64,000 nucleotides of DNA from Acidobacteriaceae bacterium KBS 83 (GTDB lineage Bacteria; Acidobacteriota; Terriglobia; Terriglobales; Acidobacteriaceae), in contig KB906737.1 in the NCBI GenBank assembly GCA_000381585.1, forward strand, positions 310,001 to 374,000, written 5' to 3'. Within the stretch, counting starts at the first letter, position 1. Each line of letters begins with the position of its first letter. The notes under the pieces were generated by a model, which searched no databases, was not told where the DNA came from, and was given only the letters and a program-made list of their open reading frames with translations. The translations under genes and the position numbers were made by a program. Shown here piece after piece: positions 36,081-45,631 of this stretch.

Positions 36081-36398
36081 GAGGCGCACTGCGAAAAAAT
36101 GGGCAGCGGCGCTTAAGCGACGGACGGGGAGGAAACCTCACGGCATGGCCACAGGCGCTTTTTTCGAGTCCGGCTAGCATCGCTGCAAACGCTCTCGCCG
36201 GGCGGCCAAACCATAGCCCTGCCGGAGGAACGTGCGCGTCGTTCTATCGCCGCTCTGCGCGCATCCCTCCGGCATCCCCCATCTCAACTCTTCCGCTTTC
36301 CGTCAGAAGAGTTGCGGTGCCGTTCGCCCGGCACCGGTCCATTCGCCAATAGACCAAACGAAGCTTAGCCCGCCGCGCCCGCAAAATGGTGAACGGGG

Positions 36399-36423
36399 TG
36401 TCATTCCATTGTCATTCGATTGT
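36399..36423. repeat. TGTCATTCCATTGTCATT repeat, copy B
   Basis: TGTCATTCCATTGTCATTCG followed by ATTGT, identical to copy A over the first 18 bases, about 345 bp away in direct orientation. Confidence 0.6.
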
Positions 36424-36640
36424 TGTGGTCCACTCGAAGCTCATCACTGGGGTAGCCCCATTGAGCCCTAGTCCTGGGCAAGGCGGCAAAACGACACCGG
36501 CTGCGAACGTTTTCCTGTCTCCGAATATGGCCCTGTCGTCACAAATGTGAGCGACCAGCCGGGAGCGAACAGCGCAAAATGCGCCGCAGAGGCTTTCGCT
36601 GTGCGTAAACCTGCGCCGCAGGCGCCTATGCCAGGAACCG

Positions 36641-37342
36641 CTAGTCCTGGTGGAAATCGAAGTACGCCAGGTTCATGTTCCCCTGCGCCAGAATGTGCAC
36701 CGTCAGCACACTCTTGCCCTTCGGCAGCCGCACCTTCACCAGCCCTGGTGCAAGGTTCCAATGGTGCCACTGCCGCCACGCAATCGGATCAGCCTTGTTG
36801 AAAGTAGAAGCAATCGCCACCGGACCAGTTACATTCTCTCCGTTCACGTCGATCGAGATCGCCCCGCCGCGATTCGACGTGTACAGCAGGTCGCCCGCGT
36901 ACACTCCGGCGCGCGGCACATTCACCGTGATGTTGAACCACTCCCCCGGCTCGGTCCACCCTACATACAACAGACCCTCCGGCGGATGCACCTTCTCAAA
37001 AGGATTGTTGTCGATCGCATCGTGATACTTCGTGTACGACGTATCCACCCCCTCGTGCATGCGGAACTCATTCAGATACGTTCCATCTGCCGGATTCAAT
37101 CCGCCGCTCCCGCTGTTCTTCGCATCCGAGTCGTGATACGAGACGCCCTCCCCGCCGCGATCGTAGTACGCGCACATCACACGCCCGGGAATCGTCTGCC
37201 CGCCGCCCGCATGCCGGCTGTCCTGGTACGGCATTCCCTTGTAGCTCGCGAGGAAGTCTGCTGGCGCAGCAAACGAAATCGGCGTAACGAAAGCAGCAGA
37301 GCAGAGAGCGCACCAACCAGACCGCAGTAAATTAATTTTCAA
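36641..37342 (-). CDS. exported carbohydrate-binding-module-like protein
   Basis: A 233-residue exported protein starting at TTG 37342 (signal LLRSGWCALCSAAFVTPISFA). Upstream of the TTG is a GGCGGGG stretch. The mature part has the CBM6/CBM35-like pattern often found on glycan-targeting proteins: EGVSYHDSDAKNSGSGGLN, WTEPGEWFNITVNVPRAGVY, and ending KGKSVLTVHILAQGNMNLAYFDF. It is not fused to a catalytic domain. It is divergent from the phosphoesterase at 37509 (166 bp between). Confidence 0.72.
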   Translation of the reverse strand: MKINLLRSGWCALCSAAFVTPISFAAPADFLASYKGMPYQDSRHAGGGQTIPGRVMCAYYDRGGEGVSYHDSDAKNSGSGGLNPADGTYLNEFRMHEGVDTSYTKYHDAIDNNPFEKVHPPEGLLYVGWTEPGEWFNITVNVPRAGVYAGDLLYTSNRGGAISIDVNGENVTGPVAIASTFNKADPIAWRQWHHWNLAPGLVKVRLPKGKSVLTVHILAQGNMNLAYFDFHQD

Positions 37343-37508
37343 AGAAAACCCCGCCTATCTACCCTAATTTGGGAAAGTTGAAGCCGCAGCAAAAACCTGT
37401 ATAGCCAAGACCAGCCGAGGCATGTTAGCGTTTCAGGCCTAAGCCTTCCCCCGCAAACAGAAAACCGCAAGATTGCATTAAGACTTATGGGCCCGCTCGG
37501 GGGGAGTT

Positions 37509-39509
37509 ATGTCCACATTTAGGTCTTTCCTTGGCAGTTTTTCCTGTCTGGTACTGTTCCTTGGACTATGCGGGATATCTAGCATTGCCAGTGCCTCCAC
37601 TTCCGTCCAATTCACGATGAAGACCGCAGGGGACGGCGTGGGAACAGTCGCCATCAATCCCGCCAATGTGAGCTGCGGGAGCACGTGCAGCGGGACGTTT
37701 AGCGAGGGGACATCCGTCACGCTGAAAGCGGCTGCCAAACCCGGCTCCATATTTGCAGGGTGGTCCGGCGCCTGCAGCGGCTCGGGCGCCACCTGCAGCG
37801 TTTCTCTGAAAGCGGCAACATCCGTCACTGCAACCTTCAAGGCAGGCTCCCAACTCACGGTAGAGAACACAGGCGGCTACGCGGGAAGGGTAATCAGCAC
37901 GCCGGCGGGGATCGACTGCCCGGGAGAGTGCACCGCCACCTTCGCCAAAGGAGCAGCTGTCGTTTTGACGCCGGCTCCCGAGCCAGGCACTACCTTTGCC
38001 GGATGGTCCGGCCCGTGCACGGGTACGGGAGCGTGCAACCTGACACTGGGGGAGAGCGCTACTACGGCGGCGACGACATTCGAGATCGGATTCGCGACTG
38101 CTGCTACGTCGATCAACCACATCATATTTTTTGCCCAGGAGAATCGCTCGCTCGATAACTACTTCGGCGCGATGCGTCAATATTGGAAACAGCTCGGAAT
38201 TCCCGACCAGTCGTTCGACGGCCTGCCTCAGTTCAACCCGACCAGCGGCGCGGCTCCACTCTTTAAAGCCCCTCCGGCCATCCCCGGATGCAACCCCAAC
38301 AATCCTCCGCCCAGCGACTGCGTTTGGGATCCAACTCACACCGTAGCCTCATTCCACATGAAATCGGTGTGCAACGAAAACACCAGCCCCTCGTGGAACG
38401 AGGCCCACGTGGATTGGAACTTTAACGATCAGGTGGGGAGATTTCCCCCAGCAAAAAATAATGGGTTCGTGAAGACTGCCGGGCACGACGCCCGCACTAA
38501 CCCCGGACATCCCTTCTTCGACGTGAACGGCAAGCGCGCCATGGGCTACTGGGACGGCACCGACCTCAACGTCGACTACTTCATGGCTACCAACTTCGCC
38601 ACATCCGACCGCTTCTTCCACCCCCTAATGGCTCGCACCGAACCCAATCGTTTGTTTCTGGTTGCAGCGACATCCGGGGGATATGCGCTTCCCAACGGCT
38701 CTAACGCTAAGGATACGGCTCAGCTGAAGGCAAAGCCGATCTTCGCGGCGCTTCAGGCCGCCGGTATAAGCTGGAAGGTCTACGTTGACCCGGAAGGCAC
38801 CGGTTGTGCCGCGCCGTACCAGACGTCCTGCCTGATCAAGCACTCTTACCTTTCGGGCTTCACTTATGCCCAAACCATCGTGGCGCAGTTTCCACAGCAC
38901 ATCGCCCCTATCTCCCAGTACTTCATGGATCTACAAAACGGAACCCTGCCCCAGGTCGCGGAGATCGCACCTGCATCTGACGCTGGGTTCGACGAACACG
39001 GATCCGTTACCGACAAGGTAGGAACAAATGTCCAGAGGGGAGCAAACTACACCCGCACTCTCGTCACCGCGCTGATGGGGAGCTCTTCGTGGAGCAGTTC
39101 GGTGTTTTTCTTTACCTTCGACGAGAGCGGCGGTCTGTACGATCACGTCTCGCCGCAACCGGCCGCCGTTCCCGATCAATTCACATCACCGGTCGACATC
39201 CCTCCGAACTCAGTCTGTTATACGGTGAAGGGACCGACCTGCAATTTCACATTTACCGGCTATCGCATACCCCTGGTTGTCATCTCCCCATTTGCGAAGA
39301 GAAACTACGTCTCCCACACAGTCGCGGATTTCACGGCGATCCTGAAGTTCATCGAAACGCGGTACGGTCTTCCTCCCCTCACCAACCGGGATAAGGCCCA
39401 GATGGATATGACCGAGTTCTTCAATTTCAACAATCCGCCGTGGATGTCTCCGCCCGCGGTTCCAGCACAAAACCGGAGCAATCCGTGTTATTTGGACAGG
39501 GTGCCCTAG
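37509..39509 (+). CDS. exported phosphoesterase with N-terminal InlB-type repeats
   Basis: A 666-residue secreted enzyme. ATG 37509 is preceded by GGGGGGAG. The signal peptide ends near SIASA. Residues ~35-190 hold two repeats of the divergent InlB B-repeat type (FAGWSGACSGSGATCS and FAGWSGPCTGTGACN). The PF04185-type phosphoesterase domain follows (about 195-660): IIFFAQENRSLDNYFGAM, DARTNPGHPFFDV, and FFTFDESGGLYDHVSPQP. The family includes phospholipase C and acid phosphatases. The second copy of this enzyme type in the window after 31621. Confidence 0.85.
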   Translation: MSTFRSFLGSFSCLVLFLGLCGISSIASASTSVQFTMKTAGDGVGTVAINPANVSCGSTCSGTFSEGTSVTLKAAAKPGSIFAGWSGACSGSGATCSVSLKAATSVTATFKAGSQLTVENTGGYAGRVISTPAGIDCPGECTATFAKGAAVVLTPAPEPGTTFAGWSGPCTGTGACNLTLGESATTAATTFEIGFATAATSINHIIFFAQENRSLDNYFGAMRQYWKQLGIPDQSFDGLPQFNPTSGAAPLFKAPPAIPGCNPNNPPPSDCVWDPTHTVASFHMKSVCNENTSPSWNEAHVDWNFNDQVGRFPPAKNNGFVKTAGHDARTNPGHPFFDVNGKRAMGYWDGTDLNVDYFMATNFATSDRFFHPLMARTEPNRLFLVAATSGGYALPNGSNAKDTAQLKAKPIFAALQAAGISWKVYVDPEGTGCAAPYQTSCLIKHSYLSGFTYAQTIVAQFPQHIAPISQYFMDLQNGTLPQVAEIAPASDAGFDEHGSVTDKVGTNVQRGANYTRTLVTALMGSSSWSSSVFFFTFDESGGLYDHVSPQPAAVPDQFTSPVDIPPNSVCYTVKGPTCNFTFTGYRIPLVVISPFAKRNYVSHTVADFTAILKFIETRYGLPPLTNRDKAQMDMTEFFNFNNPPWMSPPAVPAQNRSNPCYLDRVP

Positions 39510-39629
39510 GGCCTGTCCATAGCACCGCGTAAACAGTAATTGGAGTTCGCCACTCTGCCCGAATTCCGATGCGGCAGTCATCTGCCGCGTCTGGGGCACC
39601 CTGTAGGCACTTGCTCCCCCATAGGTGCG

Positions 39630-40493
39630 TTACTGAGTTCCCTTCGCGGCGGAAACCGCCTTCGGTTGTTTCCAGTAGTCGGGATCAGCCTTCACCAACG
39701 CGTCCGGCGGATAACTCATCACCGGACTGAAGGCGAAAAGGTTGGTCTGTCTCGACTCGACACACGCGGCCTCGAGTTCTTCCAGCTTCTTCATGCCATC
39801 CTCGCCCAGCGCTTCGACGAACTTCTGATCCGATGACATGTTCTGATCGGCCTCGGCCAGCGACTTGAGCTTGGTGATTGCGAGGAACGCACCGCCACTC
39901 GTGCCATAGAGCTGTTGAAACGTCACCCAGTTCGCATCCGGCAAGCCCTTCTTGTAGCCCCCGATCACCAGCTTCACCAGTTCTTCCCACTCATGCATAT
40001 GGCCGGGACGAACCACGAAGGTGACGATCTCCATGAAACGGGCGCCCTGCAGATTGCCCGTGTTAAAGCTGAGATCGTCGCGTCGCATCCACACGCTCTG
40101 GTTGAACTCGGTCAGCAGATCGCCGTCAGCGATCGAGGCGCGATCCAGGGCGGCGGAAAGCGTAGCGTCCTTCTCCACGCTCTTGCTCTCCTCTTGCCAC
40201 GCGGCTAGCGACGGATAACCGCTGAAGAACAGCGCCCGCGGCGTTCCCGAAAGCGCGGTCATCGCAATGTAGCGTGGCTTGGCCTTCGCAGCGGCCAGCG
40301 CCCGGATATAAGCGGCCTCTGACTTCGCGTGCAAGGGTGCTTTGCCGGCTTTGACGAACTCGCGCTGGATCACTAAGAACTTCGGCGGCCCATCGTCGCG
40401 GTCATTCTGGGCCCACGTGGATGGACCATTCGCGCCAAAGAAACAGACCGCAGACAGGATCGCGGCACATCGAAACACCTTGATAAACGTCAT
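39630..40493 (-). CDS. exported protein of unknown function
   Basis: A 287-residue exported protein starting at ATG 40493, with AGGAGG upstream. Signal peptide: VFRCAAILSAVCFFGANG. I do not recognise the family firmly. The mature part has two similar halves each beginning with a strand such as LVIQREFVKAGKAPLHAKSE and MEIVTFVVRPGHMHEWEEL, like a duplicated ferredoxin-like (dimeric alpha/beta barrel, NIPSNAP/ABM-type) fold. The frame is open to 40781 but without similarity. A TTGACA (minus strand, 40688-40693) in the upstream region might be its -35. Confidence 0.65.
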   Translation of the reverse strand: MTFIKVFRCAAILSAVCFFGANGPSTWAQNDRDDGPPKFLVIQREFVKAGKAPLHAKSEAAYIRALAAAKAKPRYIAMTALSGTPRALFFSGYPSLAAWQEESKSVEKDATLSAALDRASIADGDLLTEFNQSVWMRRDDLSFNTGNLQGARFMEIVTFVVRPGHMHEWEELVKLVIGGYKKGLPDANWVTFQQLYGTSGGAFLAITKLKSLAEADQNMSSDQKFVEALGEDGMKKLEELEAACVESRQTNLFAFSPVMSYPPDALVKADPDYWKQPKAVSAAKGTQ

Positions 40494-40783
40494 CACTTGA
40501 GCCTCCTCAGGCTGACAGATCGATTTCAGGTCGAGCATTCGCGATGGCGCGGAGACACCGGCTCCGCGCTGAAGATTTGAAATCGGGGAAGAATCACGAG
40601 GCCTGCAAAGCAGACCGGCCCGTTGGACCGGAGGAGAAGGGTTAATCTTGGGGAAACTGGAAGGATACTGCGCTTCAATCATTGCCCTGTCAAGAAACAC
40701 CATATGTAATCGTGGAAAATCACAGCTTGATAGGCGTGCGATTTTCATGGATCGCTCTTTCATCGCATCGCTTCTAATCACCC

Positions 40784-41986
40784 ATGCCGACCATCCTCAC
40801 CATCAACAGCGGCTCCTCCTCTCTCAAGCTCGGCCTCTACCGCGCCGACGACCGCACACGCGGGCCGCAACTCCTCTTTCGCGGCGCCACCGACGCCATC
40901 GGCAAACCCGGTGGCTCGCTCACGATCACCGACAGCGCAGGCAAAGCCCTCCACCACGAAGACGCCACGCATGAGTCGCAATCGAGCGCTTTCGCGCACG
41001 CCGCACAGAAACTCCGCGAGCTCTCAGGTACTAGCCCCGACGCCGTCGGCTACCGCGTCGTTCACGGCGGCCCGCAACTCACCCATCACTGCCGCATCAC
41101 GCCCCAGGTCCTCGACTCGCTCCGCGCCGCCATCCACTACGCGCCGCTCCACATCCCCGCCGCTCTCACCCTCATCGACACCGCATCGAAGCTCTATCCG
41201 GACGTCCCCGCCTTCGCATGCTTCGACACCGCATTTCACACCACCATGCCGCCCGAGGCCTTCACCTACGCCATCCCCACGCGCTTCCGCAAGCAGGGTG
41301 TTCGCCGTTACGGCTTCCACGGCCTCTCCTATGAATCGATCGTTGCGGCCCTCGAGACCAGCGTTCCCGCGCGCCTCGTCGTCGCGCACCTCGGCAACGG
41401 CGCCAGCCTCTGTGCCATCGCCAGCGGCCGCTCCGTCGACACATCGATGGGCCTCACGCCGACCGGCGGCATCCCCATGAGCACCCGCTCCGGCGACCTC
41501 GATCCCGGCGTCGTCCTCTTCCTTGCACGCAGCGGCATTCTCAACACGAACGAATTAGAGTCCCTCCTCAACCACGAATCCGGACTCTACGGGCTGTCCA
41601 GTGGCGCGCAATCCGGTGGCGCGCCCGCGCCCGGTATATCCGATCTGCGCGAGCTCACCGCTGCGGCCGGTCAGGGTTCCGCCACAGCGCATCAGGCGAT
41701 CGCCATCTTCTGCCGGGCAATCGCCAAAACTGTTGCCAGCTACGCTGCGGTCCTCGGTGGCCTCGACTGTCTGGTCTTCACCGGAGGCATCGGCGAACAT
41801 TCCGCGCTTGTCCGCGAACAGGTCTCGCGTCAGCTCGCCTTCCTTGGCGTCGCCCTCGACGACGAAGCCAATCAGCGCCACGCCGCCACCATCTCGCAGC
41901 AAACCAGTCCCATAGAGGTTCAGATCATCCCCGCCGACGAAGCCGGCCGCATCGCCCATCACGTCCAAACCCTCCTCACGCACTAG
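40784..41986 (+). CDS. ackA: acetate kinase
   Basis: A 400-residue cytoplasmic kinase that makes ATP and acetate from acetyl-phosphate. All family signatures are present: ILTINSGSSSLKLGLY at the N-terminus, VHGGPQLTHH, the catalytic FDTAFH, RRYGFHGLSY, GNGASLCAI, DTSMGLTPTGG and FTGGIGEHSALVR. Length is usual. There is no phosphotransacetylase gene beside it. With the phosphoketolase at 11009 it could form a phosphoketolase-acetate kinase bypass, though the genes are 27 kb apart. Confidence 0.97.
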   Translation: MPTILTINSGSSSLKLGLYRADDRTRGPQLLFRGATDAIGKPGGSLTITDSAGKALHHEDATHESQSSAFAHAAQKLRELSGTSPDAVGYRVVHGGPQLTHHCRITPQVLDSLRAAIHYAPLHIPAALTLIDTASKLYPDVPAFACFDTAFHTTMPPEAFTYAIPTRFRKQGVRRYGFHGLSYESIVAALETSVPARLVVAHLGNGASLCAIASGRSVDTSMGLTPTGGIPMSTRSGDLDPGVVLFLARSGILNTNELESLLNHESGLYGLSSGAQSGGAPAPGISDLRELTAAAGQGSATAHQAIAIFCRAIAKTVASYAAVLGGLDCLVFTGGIGEHSALVREQVSRQLAFLGVALDDEANQRHAATISQQTSPIEVQIIPADEAGRIAHHVQTLLTH

Positions 41987-42274
41987 AACTCAGTAGGATC
42001 AAAAGGTGCACGTGCACGGCACATTTTGGTATTGATGCGTGCGGCCATCATGGGACGCATGGCTGGAGGGGTTCGAATTACCTCCAGTTTGCCGACCATC
42101 CTTCCGCCATGAGTCCGGTTTCTTCGCGCACGCAGCTGAGTATTTGTGACTTTTCCCTGTCACTAGTCCCAGTTGTGCAGCTCCCATTCATCCACATAAC
42201 GTGCCCCCAGCGAATGAAGATCCAGCAAGTCACGCGGCCCATGGTGGTCAATTGCTCCGGCGATGGAGAAAAGA

Positions 42275-44692
42275 ATGCAAGCAAAAGACTCGTTCAAGGC
42301 AGGCGTGCTAGTTGCAACGTTGACTCTGCTACCTCTATTGTTGCCTGCGCAGCAGATCGATCGGACCCTGCTACCGGTTCCCGAACCTCAACCGCCCACG
42401 ATCACCGAACTGGATGCACGGAACGCCAAGGCGCCGCCGCGTTTTGAAGTGAAGGCTCCCCAGGGATCGCCGAACGTAGTTATTGTTTTGCTGGACGACA
42501 TTGGTTTTGGACAATCCAGCGCTTTTGGCGGACCGGCCAGGATGCCGACGCTCGACAAACTGGCTGCCGAGGGCCTGCGCTACAACGGCTTTCATACCAC
42601 GGCACTCTGTTCGCCGACGCGTATGGCGCTGCTCACGGGGCGTAACCATCACGTCACGAATACGGGAGCCATTATGGAGCTGGCGACCGCATTTCCCGGC
42701 AACACTGGCATTCGTCCGCAGAGCGTCGCACCGTTAGCTGAGATCTTGCGTCTGAACGGATACAGCACCGCCGCCTTCGGCAAGTACCACGAGACCCCGG
42801 CCTGGGAAGTCTCGGTTTCCGGACCTTATGACCGTTGGCCGACGCATTCAGGGTTCGACAAGTTTTACGGTTTCATCGGGGGTGAGACCAATCAATGGGC
42901 GCCTGCCATTTTTGATGGAACGGTCCGAGTGGAGCACCCACCTGACCCCGATTATCACTTCACGGTGGACATGACAAACCAGGCCGTGGCTTGGGTGCAG
43001 GCACAGCATTCGCTGACGCCGGACAAGCCCTTCTTTGTTTACTTCGCCACGGGTGCGCTGCACGCTCCGCATCATGTACCCCAGCCGTACATTGACCGCT
43101 ATAAAGGGGAGTTCGATGAGGGATGGGACGCATTGAATGAGAAGACATTTGCACGTCAGAAACAAATGGGGATTGTCCCTCAGAATGCGGAGCTGACTAA
43201 GCGACCCAAGGAGATTCCATCGTGGGATTCACAGACTCCAGAGCAGAAGAAGCTCGAGGCCCGGCAGATGGAGACTTTTGCCGGATTTGCGGAGCAAACC
43301 GATGAGCAGGTGGGACGACTGGTGGATGCACTGCAAGAGATGGGCGTAATGGACAACACCTTGTTCATTTACATCGTCGGGGATAACGGAGCCAGTGCAG
43401 AAGGCGGACCGCTAGGCGCTTACAACGAGATGATGGCGCTCAACGGAATCGTCAGCGACGCCAAGATCAACATGCCTCATATGGACGCCTGGGGCGATCC
43501 CAGCACTTTCCCCCATTACGCCATCGGGTGGGCATGGGCAGGGGACACTCCTTTCCAATGGACCAAGCAGATCGCGTCACACTACGGCGGAACGACGAAT
43601 GGGCTGGTGATCCATTGGCCGGTGCGCATCAAGGCCAAGGGCGAGGTTCGTTCCCAGTTCACTTACGTTACTGATATTGCGCCGACGGTGACGGAAGCGG
43701 CGGACTTGCCGTTTCCCAAGAGCGTGAACGGGGCGGTGCAGCGGCCGTTCGATGGAACTTCGATGATCTACAGCTTCGACAACGCCAACGCGAAGGAGAC
43801 GCATACGACACAGTATTTCGAGATGTTCGGAAATAGGGGCATCTACCATGACGGCTGGGTGGCCGCCGCGCGCCACTCCATTCCGTGGCTGATGGTGCCC
43901 ACTCCACCGCTTTCGCAGGACGTCTGGGAGTTGTATCACGTTGCCGACGACTTCAGCGAAGCCAGGGACCTTGCCGCCCAGGACCCAGCAAAGCTGAAAG
44001 AAATGCAGGCGCTGTTTACGACGGAGGCAGTGAAGAACCACGTGTTGCCCATCGACGACCGGCGATCCGAACGTTTTGACGCCTCGATCGCCGGAAGGCC
44101 CGACTTGATGGCCGGCCGCACTACTCTGACGGTTTATCCAGGCATGATCGGGATGACGGAGAACGCCTTCATCAACATCAAGAACCGTTGCTACACCATC
44201 ACGGCGTCGGTGGAATTAGCGGACGGCAACACCAATGGGGTGATCATTGCACAGGCGGGCAGATTCGGCGGCTGGACCCTCTATATGAAGGAAGGCAAGA
44301 TCCATCACGAGTACAACTTCTTCGGGGTGGAAAGCACCAATATCGGCGGGCCGGCCCCACTCACAGCGGGCAAACATGAGATCAAGTATGAGTTCACCCC
44401 CGATGCTCCCAAACCAGGCGCTGGAGGCAGGTCCATCCTCTACGTTGACGGCAAACAAGTGGCGGAAGGACATGTACCGAAGACTCAGCCGTTTGCCTTT
44501 TCTGCCGACGAGGGCACGGATGTGGGTATGGACGGTGAAACCGCAGTATCGAACGACTACAAGCAGGGAGACAACAAGTTCAGCGGCAAGATCCTGAAGG
44601 TAAAGATCGACACGAAGCCGCCAAACCTTAGTGCGGCTGATAAAAAAGCTGTGGAAGATGCGGACGAAGAGGCAGCAGCGATCGAGGACTGA
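42275..44692 (+). CDS. exported arylsulfatase
   Basis: An 805-residue exported sulfatase. I prefer the ATG at 42275 because GGAGAA lies just before it; an in-frame ATG at 42263 would add four residues. The sulfatase signature CSPTRMALLTGRNHH has the cysteine (Cys112 from this start) converted to formylglycine by an FGE-type enzyme, and IVLLDDIGFGQSS holds metal ligands. After the catalytic part (about 1-540) there is a C-terminal domain (TLYMKEGKIHHEYNFFGVES) typical of large arylsulfatases. It would remove sulfate from aryl or carbohydrate substrates; no anaerobic maturase is adjacent. Confidence 0.92.
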   Translation: MQAKDSFKAGVLVATLTLLPLLLPAQQIDRTLLPVPEPQPPTITELDARNAKAPPRFEVKAPQGSPNVVIVLLDDIGFGQSSAFGGPARMPTLDKLAAEGLRYNGFHTTALCSPTRMALLTGRNHHVTNTGAIMELATAFPGNTGIRPQSVAPLAEILRLNGYSTAAFGKYHETPAWEVSVSGPYDRWPTHSGFDKFYGFIGGETNQWAPAIFDGTVRVEHPPDPDYHFTVDMTNQAVAWVQAQHSLTPDKPFFVYFATGALHAPHHVPQPYIDRYKGEFDEGWDALNEKTFARQKQMGIVPQNAELTKRPKEIPSWDSQTPEQKKLEARQMETFAGFAEQTDEQVGRLVDALQEMGVMDNTLFIYIVGDNGASAEGGPLGAYNEMMALNGIVSDAKINMPHMDAWGDPSTFPHYAIGWAWAGDTPFQWTKQIASHYGGTTNGLVIHWPVRIKAKGEVRSQFTYVTDIAPTVTEAADLPFPKSVNGAVQRPFDGTSMIYSFDNANAKETHTTQYFEMFGNRGIYHDGWVAAARHSIPWLMVPTPPLSQDVWELYHVADDFSEARDLAAQDPAKLKEMQALFTTEAVKNHVLPIDDRRSERFDASIAGRPDLMAGRTTLTVYPGMIGMTENAFINIKNRCYTITASVELADGNTNGVIIAQAGRFGGWTLYMKEGKIHHEYNFFGVESTNIGGPAPLTAGKHEIKYEFTPDAPKPGAGGRSILYVDGKQVAEGHVPKTQPFAFSADEGTDVGMDGETAVSNDYKQGDNKFSGKILKVKIDTKPPNLSAADKKAVEDADEEAAAIED

Positions 44693-44770
44693 TTGTGCTC
44701 CTCACCATGCCTGCGGAGCGTCGTGAGATAACATGTGGACGACATCATCTGAGCCCCACAGGAGGTCCGC

Positions 44771-45223
44771 GTGAACCAGTTCGCTCCGCTTAAATACATC
44801 TTTTACATCGGAGCGCCGCCGGCAAAGGTATGGGAGGCGATCGTTGGCGAAGAGGGAGTGCGCAAGTTGTTCTTCGGCGCTCGCCTGGAATCCACCTTCG
44901 AGCCGGGCAGCGACTTCCGCTATGTAGGTTCAGACGGCAAAGGCGGCGAAGTCAATTATGTAACCGGCAAAGTGCTTGAATGCACGCCGGAGCGCCGCAT
45001 CACACTGCTGTCGAATTATCAGCCCAATAACCCCGAAGTCTTCACCACACGTTCAACATACGAACTCGAGCCGATTGTTGCTTGCACCAAGCTCATGCTC
45101 ACGCATGATGAGATTCGAGAAGGCGATCCCTTCTACCAACACCTCTCCGACGGAACCTGGAAGCTGCTTTCGCGGCTGAAATCGATGATCGAAACCGGAG
45201 AGCCGCTGAACCTGTTTGGCTGA
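44771..45223 (+). CDS. SRPBCC / AHSA1-like protein
   Basis: A 150-residue cytoplasmic protein. GTG 44771 follows AGGAGG. It is a START-like (SRPBCC) fold of the Activator-of-Hsp90-ATPase-1 type: FYIGAPPAKVWEAIVGEEG, FFGARLESTFEPGSDFRY, then LLSRLKSMIETGEPLNLFG at the C-terminus. It is 78 bp downstream of the sulfatase; link unclear. Ligand unknown. Confidence 0.85.
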   Translation: MNQFAPLKYIFYIGAPPAKVWEAIVGEEGVRKLFFGARLESTFEPGSDFRYVGSDGKGGEVNYVTGKVLECTPERRITLLSNYQPNNPEVFTTRSTYELEPIVACTKLMLTHDEIREGDPFYQHLSDGTWKLLSRLKSMIETGEPLNLFG

Positions 45224-45403
45224 GCCTCAGCCTCATTCGACCCGGACGGCCAGTCCATACTGCGAAGCCTGAGACAAGCTCCATTACCATCGGAGCGTTT
45301 CTTCGGGAAACCTGCCGGTTCATTCACCGCCAATCGCTACACTGGAAATAGGGGGTCAGTAGATCCCGCGAAGCGTCGTCCTCCCAATTTTTGGGGGAAT
45401 GCG

Positions 45404-45440
45404 GACATCCCGACCGAAGCGAAGCGGAGTAGATGGCTGC
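45404..45440. repeat. dispersed repeat copy, variant
   Basis: GACATCCCGACCGAAGCGAA and GCGGAGTAGATGGCTGC. This is closer to the 6921 copy (CATCCCGACCG...) than to the others. Confidence 0.55.
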
Positions 45441-45510
45441 TTTCGGTATAACTCGTTGACTGACCACCGCTTACGATTAACCCATTTATTCAGAAATATT
45501 TAGCCGCAAC

Positions 45511-45631
45511 TCCTTTGTTTGGAAATATTTGCGGATAAATCCGGCTCCTGCAATAACTTAGGGCGAGCCCCCATGCATAAATCCTTTGTTTGGACATATT
45601 TGGAGGTAAGTACGGTTCCTGCAACAACTTA
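45511..45631. repeat. imperfect tandem repeat, period 71 bp
   Basis: A 50-base unit at 45511-45560 (TCCTTTGTTTGGAAATATTT...) recurs at 45582-45631 (TCCTTTGTTTGGACATATTT...) with 42 of 50 positions equal by my alignment. A partial third copy (CAGAAATATTTAGCCGCAAC) lies just before the first. The units are AT-richer than the surroundings. Confidence 0.8.

Larger units (their letters stand above)
35948..36640. other. non-coding region with small repeats
   Basis: 693 bp without a convincing gene on either strand. It contains two copies of a TGTCATTCCATTGTCATT element (see separate entries). The left part probably carries the promoter of the propeller gene. Short open frames here lack ribosome binding sites and similarity. 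Confidence 0.6.

Noticed and set aside
36650-37330. Long plus-strand open frame opposite the carbohydrate-binding-like gene
   Set aside because: Basic, low-complexity translation; the minus-strand frame has signal peptide and domain pattern.
42006-42017. GTGCACGTGCAC palindrome after ackA
   Set aside because: A 12-bp palindrome, but made of simple GC/AC steps with no T-tract and no regulator gene nearby. Too weak for an operator or terminator call.
42060-42095. T-arm-like GGTTCGAATTACC, suggestive of a tRNA end
   Set aside because: No matching acceptor, D or anticodon stems in the preceding bases and the 5-bp T stem has a mismatch; not called a tRNA.
42146-42163. GTGAC...GTCAC inverted repeat upstream of the sulfatase
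   Set aside because: Resembles a CRP/FNR half-site pair but the spacing does not fit the family.
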